DNA from: an uncultured Bacteroidota bacterium
GTDB lineage: Bacteria > Bacteroidota > Bacteroidia > UKL13-3
Direction: 5' to 3'
DNA: 64,000 bases
Assembly: GCA_903850915.1 (NCBI GenBank)
Contig: CAINMV010000010.1
Location: 126,980-190,979, forward strand
The notes beneath the pieces are model-generated. The model made no database searches, was not told the origin of the DNA, and saw nothing but the letters and a program-made list of their open reading frames with translations. This document shows, piece after piece, positions 43,131-52,638 of this stretch. Made by a program: the position numbers and the translations under genes. The stretch's first letter is position 1; every line of letters starts with the position of its first letter.

Positions 43131-46100
43131 ATGAAGCACCTATACTTTCTTCTTTTGTTATTTTGCGCTTTCTCAGCTCAGGCACAACGCTTTCGCTGGG
43201 CGCAAGGTGCCAGTGGACAGAATATGGTGTATTATCGCAGTGCAACCGATAAAAATGGTAATTGCTACGTAACCGGTTATTACAACGGCACTGCCAACTT
43301 CAGTGGAACTCAAATTACAAGTGTGGGTGGTCAGGATATTTTCCTTGCGAAATATGATACCACTGGAGCCTTACTCTGGGTGACTTCGGCAGGCAGTTCT
43401 GGAAGTGATTTAGGCTATTCATGTGCAGTAGATAGTGCCGATAACTGTTATATCGTGGGGTCTTTCTCGGGAACATGCACCTTCAGTAATGGCAAAATTA
43501 TGTATTCCCTTGGCAGCACCGACGCCTTTGTGGCCAAATACAACAAAAATGGACTATGCCAATGGGTTAATCGTTTTGGAAGTAATACTGCTGAACATGC
43601 CTATGGTGTAGATTGCACTCCAAATGGAACGGTATACGTAACTGGATACTTTACCGGATTCTGTGCTTTCCTTAGCCAATCCTATCCGTTGAGTAACATG
43701 TATCTGACTTCGTTCAATAACTATGATATTTTTCTTGTTAAATACAACAGCCAGGGTGTTATTGCATGGGTTAGGCAAGGTGGTGGTGGTGGTGTGGATT
43801 ATGGTTACGATGTAACCGTAGATGACTCAGCGAATGCTTATATTGTTGGTTGGTACCAAGGTAGTGCCACGTTTGGAGGTACAACACTTTACAATACTTC
43901 GGGAACATGGTATAATGGTTTTATTGCGAAATATGATAAAGGAGGCACAGCGCAATGGGCAACAAACTGCCCAAGCGGGAGTCAATATGGCTACGCCTAT
44001 TCCATCGGTGGTGATGGCTATGGTAATATGTTTGTAACAGGGTATTATTATGGCCAGGCAACCTTTGGTAACCTTACACTCACAGCACCCACCAATGGCT
44101 ACGGATCCTTTATCGTCAAACTCAACACGAATGGTGTCTTTCAGTGGGCGAAAAATATCCAAAGTGCAGGTAACGCTTGGGCTTATGGATATGATGTAAC
44201 GGCAAATGCCTCAGGCGCTTGTTTTGTAACAGGCATTGTGTATAACTGGAATTGGATGATGATGAATGGAATGCCTTGGATTTGCAATACCCCATTCCCC
44301 TATTATAATAATTTGAATGGTTGGTCTGGTTATCATTGCTATGGCGTAAAATATAAACCCGATGGAGGCTGCGCTTGGAGTGTTCGCGGGTCGAGTGTTC
44401 AAGTGAGTTCAGGGTACTCCTATGCCTATGGCTATGGAATAAGTGTTAACGACTATGGAAGCATCTATATTTCGGGCTATAACACCAACAACCTGCGGTT
44501 TTATTTAAATGCCGACACCGCTACAAGCTATGGGAATATGCTTGGCACTGCCTGGGGTACCTTCTTGTCTCATTTTGAAGATGACAACTTTATTTTAATC
44601 AATAGGACTGCGCTTGCTAAGTGTCCTGGAGATTCTTTCTATTTGCCATACCGTGCCTATGGCGTATATGCCGATTCCAATGTATATCGGGTGCAAATGA
44701 GTGATGGAAATGGTGGATTTCAAAACTTTCAATATGTTGGACAAAAAACAATTGCAACTCAAATAGACAGCATCCTGGTTCGTATTCCAGTTAACACCCC
44801 CAATGGCACTGGATATAGATTTAGGGTTGAAGCCTCTGCTCCTCTTACACGAAGTAATAAATCGTTGAACGACATGGCTATTGTTCGACCAGTTGCTAAT
44901 ATATTTAACACCGACGATACATTATGCTTGGGTGATAGCATTCAATTAACGTGCGATGTCGCCTTTAAATACAAATGGTATAGTAACTTTTATATCCGAG
45001 ATTCAAGTCTAAACAACCTTTATGTTTCGCCTCCAACGACCACAAAAATATATTTAAGAACATTAAATCAAGCTGGATGTGAGAATTTTGATAGCGTTAG
45101 GATTGTAGTTTTACCTCGTCCAATACCTTATGCAGGAAGAGACACAAGCGTTTGCATTGGCGATAGCCTAATGCTACAGGCTTCAGGTGGTACTATTTAC
45201 CGTTGGTATCCAAAAATAGGGCTAAGCGATAGTACAATTGCGAATCCAAAGGTGCTTCTTGATGGAGATAGGATCTATCATGTTATTGTAGGTAATGGAT
45301 TTTGTTCCGAAGAAGATTCAGTTGCTCTTACACTGCGTAGTCCATTAAAAATAACTGCATACGCTGACACCACCATCTGCAAGGGGCAAAGTGCTGTTCT
45401 TCATGTTATACCCTCTGGTGGCTATGCCCCAGGATATTCGTTAACTTGGGATAATGGCGTCGGCACTGGCAACTTCAAAACAGTGTTTCCCGCGAATACC
45501 AAAACATACCGCGTAATACTTAGCGATGGTTGCACCAAAGGAAATGATACCGCGTTCATAACTATTAATGTTCGCTTAAAACTTACGGTAACACCAAGAT
45601 CCGATACCACTATTTGCAAGGGACAAAGTGTAATGCTTTATGCTTCTGGCAATGGCGGGTTTGCTCCAAACTACAGCTATAATTGGAATAACAATGCAGG
45701 TATAGGAAAGCAGGTTATAGTTAGTCCTTTAGTTACAACTACTTATAAAATAATTTTAAAAGACAATTGCACTTCACAAAATGACAGCAGTTTTGTAACC
45801 ATTTTTGTTAGAGGTGATTTAAATGTAAATGCAAATAACGATACGGCCATTTGTATCGGGCAAAATGCAACACTGCATGTAGTAAATACCACCGGAGGTA
45901 ATGCAAGCAGTTACAGTTATCAGTGGTTTAATGCGGCCAATGTTCTTATTAGCTCAAGTTCATTCTATACTGTTTCACCGACGGTAACCTCGAATTATTA
46001 TGTAGTAGTGAAGGACAATTGCACAAGCAAATCAGATACTGATGATGTTGTAGTGTATTTAAGAACGCGACTTGACATCAGTGCTATGGCAGACACGATC

Positions 46101-48104
46101 ATCTGCCAAGGAACAACCACAACTTTAAAAGTAAAAAGTGCGAGTGGCGGTTATGCACCGAACTATAATTATATCTGGTACAATGCGTCTTTCTCTCCAA
46201 TTGGAAATGGACCACAAATAACTTCTCCTATTATAAATTCGCAATCCAAATTTTATGTGGTGCTATCTGATAATTGTACTTCATTAAACGATACCGATGA
46301 AGTAACAATTTTCAGCTTGAATCCCCTTAAAATAGTAGCACGAATTGATAGTATTATTTGTATCGGTCAATCTGCTAAATTATATGCTCGTTCATCGGGT
46401 GGCGATTCATTGCACTATACTTTAACTTGGCGCGACTCCACCACAAATTCATTCATAGGAAATGGAAATTATTTTATAGTTACACCGAGTGCAACAACAA
46501 CCTACAAGGTAATTCTATCCGACAATTGCACACCAAAATCAGATACAGATTATGTAAAAATAGTTCACCGACCAGCACTGATTATTAAATTCCCTAATGA
46601 CACTACCATTTGTCGTGGCAATAGTGTCGACCTCTTTGTTGATGGCACCGGCGGAGACAGTACGAGTTACAAATTTGTTTGGGATAATGGCCTTGGCAGT
46701 GGTAAATCAACCAAAGTGACACCTTATGTTACATCGGCCTACAAAGTAGTGTTAACAGACTATTGCACTTTAAAATCCGACTCTGCCTTAATTAAAATTA
46801 CAGTGCGCGATCCGTTGAAAATTAACGCAGGCCCAGATAGAACAATATGCAATGGGCAATCCTCCATTCTCGACCCAAGCCTAGTTAGTGGTGGTGATGC
46901 CAATGGATATAAATTCAAATGGATAGATATTACGCATAATATTATTGCTGGCAATACACGTTCGATATTGGTTGCACCAACGGTAAACACAAAATACCGC
47001 GTCGTATTCCGTGATAATTGCACTTTGGTTAATGACAGCGATGAGGTTGAGATTATTGTATATCCTGCATTAAAACTAAAAATTCTTACTCCTTCAATGC
47101 AAATTTGCAGGAACGAAAAGGTCTCACTTCAATCCCAAGCCAGCGGCGGATTTGATGCTACGAAATATCAATTTCTTTGGAGTAATGGGCTTGGAACGAA
47201 GTCTAACATAACCTTTAATCCCGACAGCAGCAGGTATTACAAACTTACCTTGAGTGATGGATGTAGCTTGCCTGTTTCAGACTCCATTTGGATTAATGTA
47301 GAGCAATTGCCACAGCCTAACTTCGTAGTGGCTTCCGACAGTGTTGGCTGTAATCCATTTCAAGTTACCTTCGTTGATAAAAGCAACAATAATATAAACT
47401 GCCGTTACCTCTGGAATTTTGGAGATGGTGGTGAAGACACTTCAAGAACCCCGGCTCACACTTATGTCAAGGCAGGTAAATATTCGGTGAGCCTGCGCCT
47501 TATATCTGCTTGGGGATGTTCTAATACCATTGTAAAAACAGACTACATTATTAATAACAACACTCCAATTGCTCGATTTACAGCCACGCCTGTGAAAGTC
47601 AAAATTTCTAATAACACAGTATACTTCTCCAACAAAAGTATTTTCACTGATTCAATACAAATGCAATTTGGTGATGGTCAGCTTTTGGATTGGACGGCCG
47701 ACAAACAGTGGTTTCACAAATACACCGATACCGGAGTTTTTATTGTTCAGCTCTCCGTGAAGAATAATTTTAATTGTACTGCAACATCTTACGATACAAT
47801 TTTTATTGAAGAAGATTTTCACTACTTTATGCCTAATGCTTTCTCTCCAAATAACGATGGGAAAAATGAACTGATTGGCCCTACGGTAACATTCGTCAAA
47901 CATTATGACTTTTCAATTTACAATCGCTGGGGTACATTAGTTTATTCGTCGTTAAAAGATTGCGATGCTAAAAAGCCTTGCGGTTGGGATGGCTCCTTTA
48001 ATGGCTCTCCTGTGGAAGAAGGAATATATATATACAAACTTTATATACTTGATAAAGGCGACAAAGAACATTTCGAGAACGGCACCATTCTCTTGGTTAG
48101 ATAA
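43131..48104 (+). CDS. Large secreted protein: beta-propeller, Ig-like array, PKD, T9SS type B sorting domain
   Basis: A 1657-aa cell-surface or secreted protein, start at ATG 43131 (signal peptide MKHLYFLLLLFCAFSAQAQ). Domains: seven SBBP-like repeats (about 44-475; motif YVTGYxxGxAxF) forming a predicted propeller; a linker with a beta domain (475-665); nine Ig-like modules (about 670-1400), each opening DTxICxGxS and closing on a conserved Cys (SDNCT, KDNCT); a PKD domain with YLWNFGDGG near 1425; a second PKD-like segment; and a C-terminal CHU_C/type B T9SS signal from about 1563 (FMPNAFSPNNDGKNE, YNRWGTLVY, GWDGSFNG, GIYIYKL). Export by T9SS and retention at the surface are expected. Probably an adhesin; ligand unknown. 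Confidence 0.9.
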   Translation: MKHLYFLLLLFCAFSAQAQRFRWAQGASGQNMVYYRSATDKNGNCYVTGYYNGTANFSGTQITSVGGQDIFLAKYDTTGALLWVTSAGSSGSDLGYSCAVDSADNCYIVGSFSGTCTFSNGKIMYSLGSTDAFVAKYNKNGLCQWVNRFGSNTAEHAYGVDCTPNGTVYVTGYFTGFCAFLSQSYPLSNMYLTSFNNYDIFLVKYNSQGVIAWVRQGGGGGVDYGYDVTVDDSANAYIVGWYQGSATFGGTTLYNTSGTWYNGFIAKYDKGGTAQWATNCPSGSQYGYAYSIGGDGYGNMFVTGYYYGQATFGNLTLTAPTNGYGSFIVKLNTNGVFQWAKNIQSAGNAWAYGYDVTANASGACFVTGIVYNWNWMMMNGMPWICNTPFPYYNNLNGWSGYHCYGVKYKPDGGCAWSVRGSSVQVSSGYSYAYGYGISVNDYGSIYISGYNTNNLRFYLNADTATSYGNMLGTAWGTFLSHFEDDNFILINRTALAKCPGDSFYLPYRAYGVYADSNVYRVQMSDGNGGFQNFQYVGQKTIATQIDSILVRIPVNTPNGTGYRFRVEASAPLTRSNKSLNDMAIVRPVANIFNTDDTLCLGDSIQLTCDVAFKYKWYSNFYIRDSSLNNLYVSPPTTTKIYLRTLNQAGCENFDSVRIVVLPRPIPYAGRDTSVCIGDSLMLQASGGTIYRWYPKIGLSDSTIANPKVLLDGDRIYHVIVGNGFCSEEDSVALTLRSPLKITAYADTTICKGQSAVLHVIPSGGYAPGYSLTWDNGVGTGNFKTVFPANTKTYRVILSDGCTKGNDTAFITINVRLKLTVTPRSDTTICKGQSVMLYASGNGGFAPNYSYNWNNNAGIGKQVIVSPLVTTTYKIILKDNCTSQNDSSFVTIFVRGDLNVNANNDTAICIGQNATLHVVNTTGGNASSYSYQWFNAANVLISSSSFYTVSPTVTSNYYVVVKDNCTSKSDTDDVVVYLRTRLDISAMADTIICQGTTTTLKVKSASGGYAPNYNYIWYNASFSPIGNGPQITSPIINSQSKFYVVLSDNCTSLNDTDEVTIFSLNPLKIVARIDSIICIGQSAKLYARSSGGDSLHYTLTWRDSTTNSFIGNGNYFIVTPSATTTYKVILSDNCTPKSDTDYVKIVHRPALIIKFPNDTTICRGNSVDLFVDGTGGDSTSYKFVWDNGLGSGKSTKVTPYVTSAYKVVLTDYCTLKSDSALIKITVRDPLKINAGPDRTICNGQSSILDPSLVSGGDANGYKFKWIDITHNIIAGNTRSILVAPTVNTKYRVVFRDNCTLVNDSDEVEIIVYPALKLKILTPSMQICRNEKVSLQSQASGGFDATKYQFLWSNGLGTKSNITFNPDSSRYYKLTLSDGCSLPVSDSIWINVEQLPQPNFVVASDSVGCNPFQVTFVDKSNNNINCRYLWNFGDGGEDTSRTPAHTYVKAGKYSVSLRLISAWGCSNTIVKTDYIINNNTPIARFTATPVKVKISNNTVYFSNKSIFTDSIQMQFGDGQLLDWTADKQWFHKYTDTGVFIVQLSVKNNFNCTATSYDTIFIEEDFHYFMPNAFSPNNDGKNELIGPTVTFVKHYDFSIYNRWGTLVYSSLKDCDAKKPCGWDGSFNGSPVEEGIYIYKLYILDKGDKEHFENGTILLVR
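43260..44560 (+). repeat. Seven SBBP-type beta-propeller repeats in the surface protein
   Basis: The motif [YF][VI][TVS]G-x-Y recurs near 43260, 43442, 43629, 43830, 44022, 44215 and 44460, a period of about 180-245 bases. Each is followed by an F/W-x-x-KY-like strand (FLAKYDTTG, FVAKYNKNG, FLVKYNSQG). Seven copies equal one complete propeller. Confidence 0.75.
45139..47335 (+). repeat. Array of nine Ig-like modules in the surface protein
   Basis: The protein motif D-[TSR]-x-[IV]-C-x-G recurs near 45139, 45363, 45603, 45840, 46092, 46347, 46599 and 46836, with a degenerate ninth at 47098; the period is about 224-262 bases (75-87 aa). Modules share a mid TWDNG/YxW and a terminal DNCT Cys, suggesting one disulfide per module. 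Nucleotide sequence has diverged, so this is an old array. Confidence 0.8.
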
Positions 48105-48187
48105 GGCCTCCTTTTGAATCCTCTAAAGTTTTAAATTTCTTGAACATCAAATTCTAGAATCGTTTTTTTATAGGAAATAATATTCAA

Positions 48188-49123
48188 TTATTGTCCTGAA
48201 ATTTCATCACAAATTAATTTAGCCAAATGCCTCGAGCCTTCAAGGTTGAGATGGTTAACATCATTAAATCCATTTTTGAGAGAAGGATCCGTTGATTCAT
48301 TGCATTTTGAAAAGTCTAAAATATCCAATGAAAATTCACTATTTATAACAGCCAGTAAACTATCGTTTTTATTCATCCATAATGCGTTGAGATGAGTGTA
48401 GTAATTTTGCATTACAGGTGTACGAACCAGAATTGGCCGAACACCTTTCTTCTTCAACATTGATAAAATATTTCGCAAGGCCATAATATTTTTAGAGATA
48501 TTCTCTTCCTTTAGTGCCTGGGTGTGCCGACTGGCTTGTGCAATTGAAAATTCAGCCGTTGTGTCCTTAGATTCGCAATCATCAGTTTTCATCCAACCCG
48601 TTGGTTGCAATCCATTCACCAGATTGGAATTGAAGTTTTGCGAAAATAATTTAAGTGATTCATATGGCGTGTAGCGAAACACATTGGACACGTCTTTGAT
48701 GTCAAAAGGGCTGTCAAAGTCAAGTCTATAATGCTTTCGATAAAACGCCAGCCTCCATGCTTCTTCACCACTTTGAAGGTCGTCGCCAAAGGAGATATAA
48801 CTCACACCCAACAATACATACTTCAATCTAGGCATTTGAAGAATAAGTTTTTTTAGGATTTGCTCATCTAAAACATAATTTTGACTTACATGTGCCATAT
48901 TATAGGCAGGCAAATGCATATACTCTGGATTAACACCTTTCAATATTTCAGAGTTGCCAAGAACGAGAACCACACAATCGCGGCCTTTATTTTCAAAGTT
49001 TCGCATCTTATACGAATAGGTATTCTCTATCTTACTTAAACCAACTTCAAGATAAATAAATAGAATCCAAATAGGACTAGTATAGAGCAGTGATTTGATA
49101 AGTATTTTTAAAATTATTTTCAT
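48188..49123 (-). CDS. SGNH/DltD-AlgX-like envelope protein, MBOAT partner
   Basis: A 311-aa protein with one N-terminal helix (about 8-27) and an extracytoplasmic SGNH-like domain. The block-I motif is VLVLGNSEILKGVNP near residue 53 (GNS in place of GDS), and the C-terminal block GFNDVNHLNLEGS near 289-301 has the Asp and His of the catalytic pair (D-x-N-H). Between lie conserved-looking GVSYISFGDDL and PILVRTPVM. Such proteins accept the acyl group handled by a neighbouring MBOAT and pass it to glycan or protein. It starts three bases after the MBOAT stop. Last gene of the five-gene operon. Confidence 0.75.
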   Translation of the reverse strand: MKIILKILIKSLLYTSPIWILFIYLEVGLSKIENTYSYKMRNFENKGRDCVVLVLGNSEILKGVNPEYMHLPAYNMAHVSQNYVLDEQILKKLILQMPRLKYVLLGVSYISFGDDLQSGEEAWRLAFYRKHYRLDFDSPFDIKDVSNVFRYTPYESLKLFSQNFNSNLVNGLQPTGWMKTDDCESKDTTAEFSIAQASRHTQALKEENISKNIMALRNILSMLKKKGVRPILVRTPVMQNYYTHLNALWMNKNDSLLAVINSEFSLDILDFSKCNESTDPSLKNGFNDVNHLNLEGSRHLAKLICDEISGQ

Positions 49124-49126
49124 GAA

Positions 49127-50527
49127 TTAGAATTGAAAATAGATAAAAGTTCGATGCTCAAAAACACCAAAAAATAACATAAAGAAAAGTAACATATTTA
49201 AAAACAAAAGTCGCTGCCATCGCTGCGTTTTCTGCCACCATCCAATTACCGAGTCCGCTTTAGTAATCCATTCAACTATGACCATGAAGCAAAGCATAAA
49301 TATGGAGATGAGCCATACATGACGTTCTGCACCATAGGTCATCATAGATGAAAATCGCATATCTGAAAACAGATGTGTAATTACGTAACGAGCATCCGCA
49401 ATAGATGCTGCCCGAAAAAAGATCCAACAAAAGTCAATTAAAGCGAAAGTCAAAAAAACGCGCAGTATGGCTGGAGTTTGTATCTTCGTTTTCGAAAGTA
49501 GCTTATCAAGGAAAACAAAGATTCCATTCAGGATTCCCCAAACAAGGTAGGTGAAATTTGCGCCATGCCACAACCCGCTAAGTGCAAATGTAATAAACGT
49601 GTTACGAAAAGCTTTACGATAATTGCCTCCCATCGGAAAATAAACATAGGTACGAAACCAACTCGAAAGGGAGATATGCCATCGCCTCCAAAATTCACTC
49701 ACATTTGAGGAAAAATAAGGCAAATTAAAGTTAATACTCAAGTCGAAGCCCATAATCCTTGCAGCACCACGAGCTATATCGCTGTAGCCACTAAAGTCGC
49801 CATAAATTTGAAATGCAAAAAGTATCGTCGCCAAAATAAGTGGCCACCCTTGATGATTTTGAGGGTGTTCATAAATACGATCGACAAGTGTTGCTAGATT
49901 ATCCGCAACAACTATCTTCTTGAATAAACCCCATATCATCCATTGCATGCCAATTGCAAAATTTCCATACGTTAAATAATGCTCTCTTTTAAATTGGTGC
50001 AATAGCCTTTGTGGGCGTTCGATTGGGCCTGCAACAAGTTGTGGAAAGAACATTACATAAAGCGCATAAACGAGAATATTGTTTTCGGCCTTTTGATTTC
50101 CATGATAAACCTCCAAGGTATAACTAATTGCTTGAAACGTATGAAAGGATAAGCCTATCGGCAACACAATATGCCAAAATGAAAACCCTTGATGGATATC
50201 CACAAAACTAAAAACAGTAAAAATATTTTCAAGCAAGAAGCCTGCATATTTAAAAAAAACTAATGCTCCTAGGTTAGCCAACAAAGACGCATATAGCCAG
50301 CGTCTCCGTAATTTTGGGTTTCCATTATTTTGTTCGATTTTTATTCCTGCGATAAAGTCAACTAAAATAGTGTATACCAAAATCAGGATGTACACTGGGT
50401 TGAAATACATATAAAAATAGCAACTCGCTGCCAGAAGAAATACATTGCGAAAACGAGAAGGTAAAAGAAAATAACCCGCAACAACAAGTGGAAAAAACCA
50501 AACGAAAGTGAGCGAATTAAAAAGCAT
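49127..50527 (-). CDS. MBOAT-family O-acyltransferase (AlgI/DltB-like)
   Basis: Polytopic acyltransferase of 466 aa with about 11 helices. Opening MLFNSLTFVWFFPLVVAGYFLLP is standard for the AlgI group. Family motifs include LPIGLSFHTFQAISYTLEVY, FFPQLVAGPIERPQRLL, FQIYGDFSGYSDIARGAA, VSEFWRRWHISLSSWFRTYVYFPMGGN and SGLWHGANFTYLVWG with the catalytic histidine. It moves an acyl group across the inner membrane for O-acylation of an extracytoplasmic glycan or protein. Directly coupled to the SGNH-like gene; pssA lies 13 bases upstream, which is unusual for this pair. Confidence 0.93.
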   Translation of the reverse strand: MLFNSLTFVWFFPLVVAGYFLLPSRFRNVFLLAASCYFYMYFNPVYILILVYTILVDFIAGIKIEQNNGNPKLRRRWLYASLLANLGALVFFKYAGFLLENIFTVFSFVDIHQGFSFWHIVLPIGLSFHTFQAISYTLEVYHGNQKAENNILVYALYVMFFPQLVAGPIERPQRLLHQFKREHYLTYGNFAIGMQWMIWGLFKKIVVADNLATLVDRIYEHPQNHQGWPLILATILFAFQIYGDFSGYSDIARGAARIMGFDLSINFNLPYFSSNVSEFWRRWHISLSSWFRTYVYFPMGGNYRKAFRNTFITFALSGLWHGANFTYLVWGILNGIFVFLDKLLSKTKIQTPAILRVFLTFALIDFCWIFFRAASIADARYVITHLFSDMRFSSMMTYGAERHVWLISIFMLCFMVIVEWITKADSVIGWWQKTQRWQRLLFLNMLLFFMLFFGVFEHRTFIYFQF

Positions 50528-50540
50528 CGTGCCGAGATAA

Positions 50541-51272
50541 TTATACGATCTCTTTGGATTCCTTACCGATGGTAAGGGAGATGAAAATATACGACAAAAT
50601 TATAAGTGGGAACGCTTTAAATTGAAGCAGAAAAAACAAAATCACCCCAGATACCAATAGAATATATTTCGATTTATTCGATGCAACATCATACGTTTTA
50701 AATTTTAAGGAAATTAATTTAATCTCAGAAAGCATCAGATAACATAAACCTAAAATAATAAAAATTAAAGTGATTGGATGAACCAAAAAAATGCTCAACC
50801 ATTCCGGTGTTTTATTGTCGAAAACAATAAAGGGCATTGAAGCCACAACAAAACCAATAGAAGGCACCGGAACGCCAATGAAACCATCGGACTGTCGTTT
50901 ATCAATATTAAACTTAGCGAGACGCAAGGCAGCTCCACAAGGCAATAAAAATGCGGCGAAAGAATACCAATTTCTCATAGGGTCGAAATCGATTCCCAAA
51001 AAGTTACTGTCGTAATAAAAAAGTGAAAATAGAATAAAGCCTGGCGCAACACCAAAACTCACAACATCTGCTAAAGAATCAAGCTCCTTTCCAATTTCCG
51101 AATACGCATTTGCCAATCGAGCTACAAACCCGTCGAGGAAATCAAAAAGAGCAGCCGCTACGATAAACGATGCAGCCGTTTGTAAATCAACTCGAATACA
51201 ATATAAAATTGATAGACAACCGCAAATTAAATTAAGACAAGTTACTCCATTAGCTAGGTTTTTTCGAATCAT
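50541..51272 (-). CDS. pssA: CDP-diacylglycerol-serine O-phosphatidyltransferase
   Basis: Membrane enzyme making phosphatidylserine, the precursor of phosphatidylethanolamine. The start is the ATG at 51270-51272 (MIRKNLANGVTCLNLICGC); upstream readings overlap the previous gene without similarity. The protein is 243 aa with about eight helices. The CDP-alcohol phosphotransferase motif DGX2ARX8GX3DX3D is intact in FLDGFVARLANAYSEIGKE followed by LDSLAD near residues 45-70. It sits 31 bases after the membrane-fusion protein gene and 13 before the MBOAT gene. Confidence 0.9.
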   Translation of the reverse strand: MIRKNLANGVTCLNLICGCLSILYCIRVDLQTAASFIVAAALFDFLDGFVARLANAYSEIGKELDSLADVVSFGVAPGFILFSLFYYDSNFLGIDFDPMRNWYSFAAFLLPCGAALRLAKFNIDKRQSDGFIGVPVPSIGFVVASMPFIVFDNKTPEWLSIFLVHPITLIFIILGLCYLMLSEIKLISLKFKTYDVASNKSKYILLVSGVILFFLLQFKAFPLIILSYIFISLTIGKESKEIV

Positions 51273-51303
51273 GGTAAGTGCTTTTGATGTTAATGATGGC
51301 GTC

Positions 51304-52626
51304 CTATTTTTCGTAAAGTTTAGATTTGTCGACAATCATAAGCTTATCACCTTCCTTGAGTGTGCGAGAAACGGCGGAATATGGCCCATTTACAATTTGA
51401 AGATTCTCGTCAATAGACGATGTTATTTCAATGAACTTATCATCCTGCATACCCGTGGAAACAACAACTTTCTTGGCTTTGCCAACGCTATCAATAACAA
51501 AAATAACTTGCTCCATATCGTCTTTAACGATGGTTGTTTTGTCGGCAGTGGCCTTTTTGTTTTTTTCGTTTTTGTCACGTGTGGTTACACACTCAATCGG
51601 GATACAAAATGCATTGTCTTTTCGATTGGTATGTATATCAACCGTTGCATTCATACCCGCGCGAAAAGGCGATTCGTTGCTTGCTAATTTCAGTTTTATA
51701 TCTGCATAAGATTCAGGGACAAAACGAATTTTAACCTCGAAATTTGTAGCCTGATCTGTGCTGACCGTGGTGGTTGATTTCGCTGCGTTAGCTATCTCAT
51801 AAACAACACCTTTAAATTTGCGATTAGGATAAGCATCAACTTCAATCATGGTGGTATCGCCACGATGAACACGTACAATATCATTTTCGTTCACATCAAC
51901 AATTACCATCATGTAATTTAAATCCGCCACACGCATCATTTCGGTTCCAGCCATTTGTGAAGTACCGACAACGCGTTCTCCACGTTCTATTTTCAAGCCA
52001 TAAATAGTTCCATCATTTGGTGCTGTAATGGTAGTCTTACCTAGGTTATCGTTCGACTCTTTTAATGAAGCAAGTGCGCTATTTATGGCAAACTCTGAGG
52101 CTTTGATGGTTTGCACCGCAGCATCAACTTGCGCTTTGGCAATGTCATACGTAGATTTACTTGCCTCAAATTCAGCATCACTAATCACCTTTTGATTGTG
52201 AAGATTTACATTTCTTTTGTATACCGCCTCCTCTGAAATAAGTCGAGCATCTGCTTGCGCTTTATTGGCCTTAGCATTCGCTAACTGCGCCCTTGCTTGA
52301 TCTACAGATGCAGAAATACGCTCTTGTTGTGATTGATAGTTTTGAGGGTTGACTTTCGCCAGCACCTGACCTTTGTGCACATAATCACCATCTTTTACAA
52401 AGAGCGCCGTAATTTCTCCTGATATATCTGAGGAGATTTTTATTTCGTTTTCTGGCTGTATTTTGCCATTAGCTGCCACAGTTTCAATAATATCATGCCT
52501 TTCGGTTTTTGTAACAGAAACCTTAATTCCCTTATCCTGATTTATCCATCCGGCTTTAGTTCCTACAAAAACCAAAACGACCAACAAAAATACAATTCCA
52601 ATAAGCCACCAAAAGATACGTTTCAT
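51304..52626 (-). CDS. Periplasmic membrane-fusion (adaptor) protein of an efflux/export system, MacA/HlyD-like
   Basis: A 440-aa adaptor bridging an inner-membrane transporter and TolC. N-terminal helix at about 5-24; the biotinyl-lipoyl-like half domain starts at EIKISSDISGEITALFVKDGD; a long coiled-coil hairpin (about 105-195, rich in Ala, Gln and Lys) follows; the second half lipoyl motif is APNDGTIYGLKIERGERV; and beta-barrel and membrane-proximal domains end near residue 435. The pattern is that of MacA-type adaptors. No ABC or RND permease gene adjoins it: tolC is directly upstream (12 bases) and pssA downstream. Confidence 0.9.
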   Translation of the reverse strand: MKRIFWWLIGIVFLLVVLVFVGTKAGWINQDKGIKVSVTKTERHDIIETVAANGKIQPENEIKISSDISGEITALFVKDGDYVHKGQVLAKVNPQNYQSQQERISASVDQARAQLANAKANKAQADARLISEEAVYKRNVNLHNQKVISDAEFEASKSTYDIAKAQVDAAVQTIKASEFAINSALASLKESNDNLGKTTITAPNDGTIYGLKIERGERVVGTSQMAGTEMMRVADLNYMMVIVDVNENDIVRVHRGDTTMIEVDAYPNRKFKGVVYEIANAAKSTTTVSTDQATNFEVKIRFVPESYADIKLKLASNESPFRAGMNATVDIHTNRKDNAFCIPIECVTTRDKNEKNKKATADKTTIVKDDMEQVIFVIDSVGKAKKVVVSTGMQDDKFIEITSSIDENLQIVNGPYSAVSRTLKEGDKLMIVDKSKLYEK

Positions 52627-52638
52627 TTTTTTCTATGA

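Noticed and set aside
45139-47335. CRISPR-like or recent tandem DNA repeat
   Set aside because: Regularity is at protein level only; nucleotide copies are diverged and lie in frame within one gene.
51271-51734. Plus-strand open frames opposite the membrane-fusion protein gene
   Set aside because: Fully inside a well-supported minus-strand gene, with low-complexity composition.
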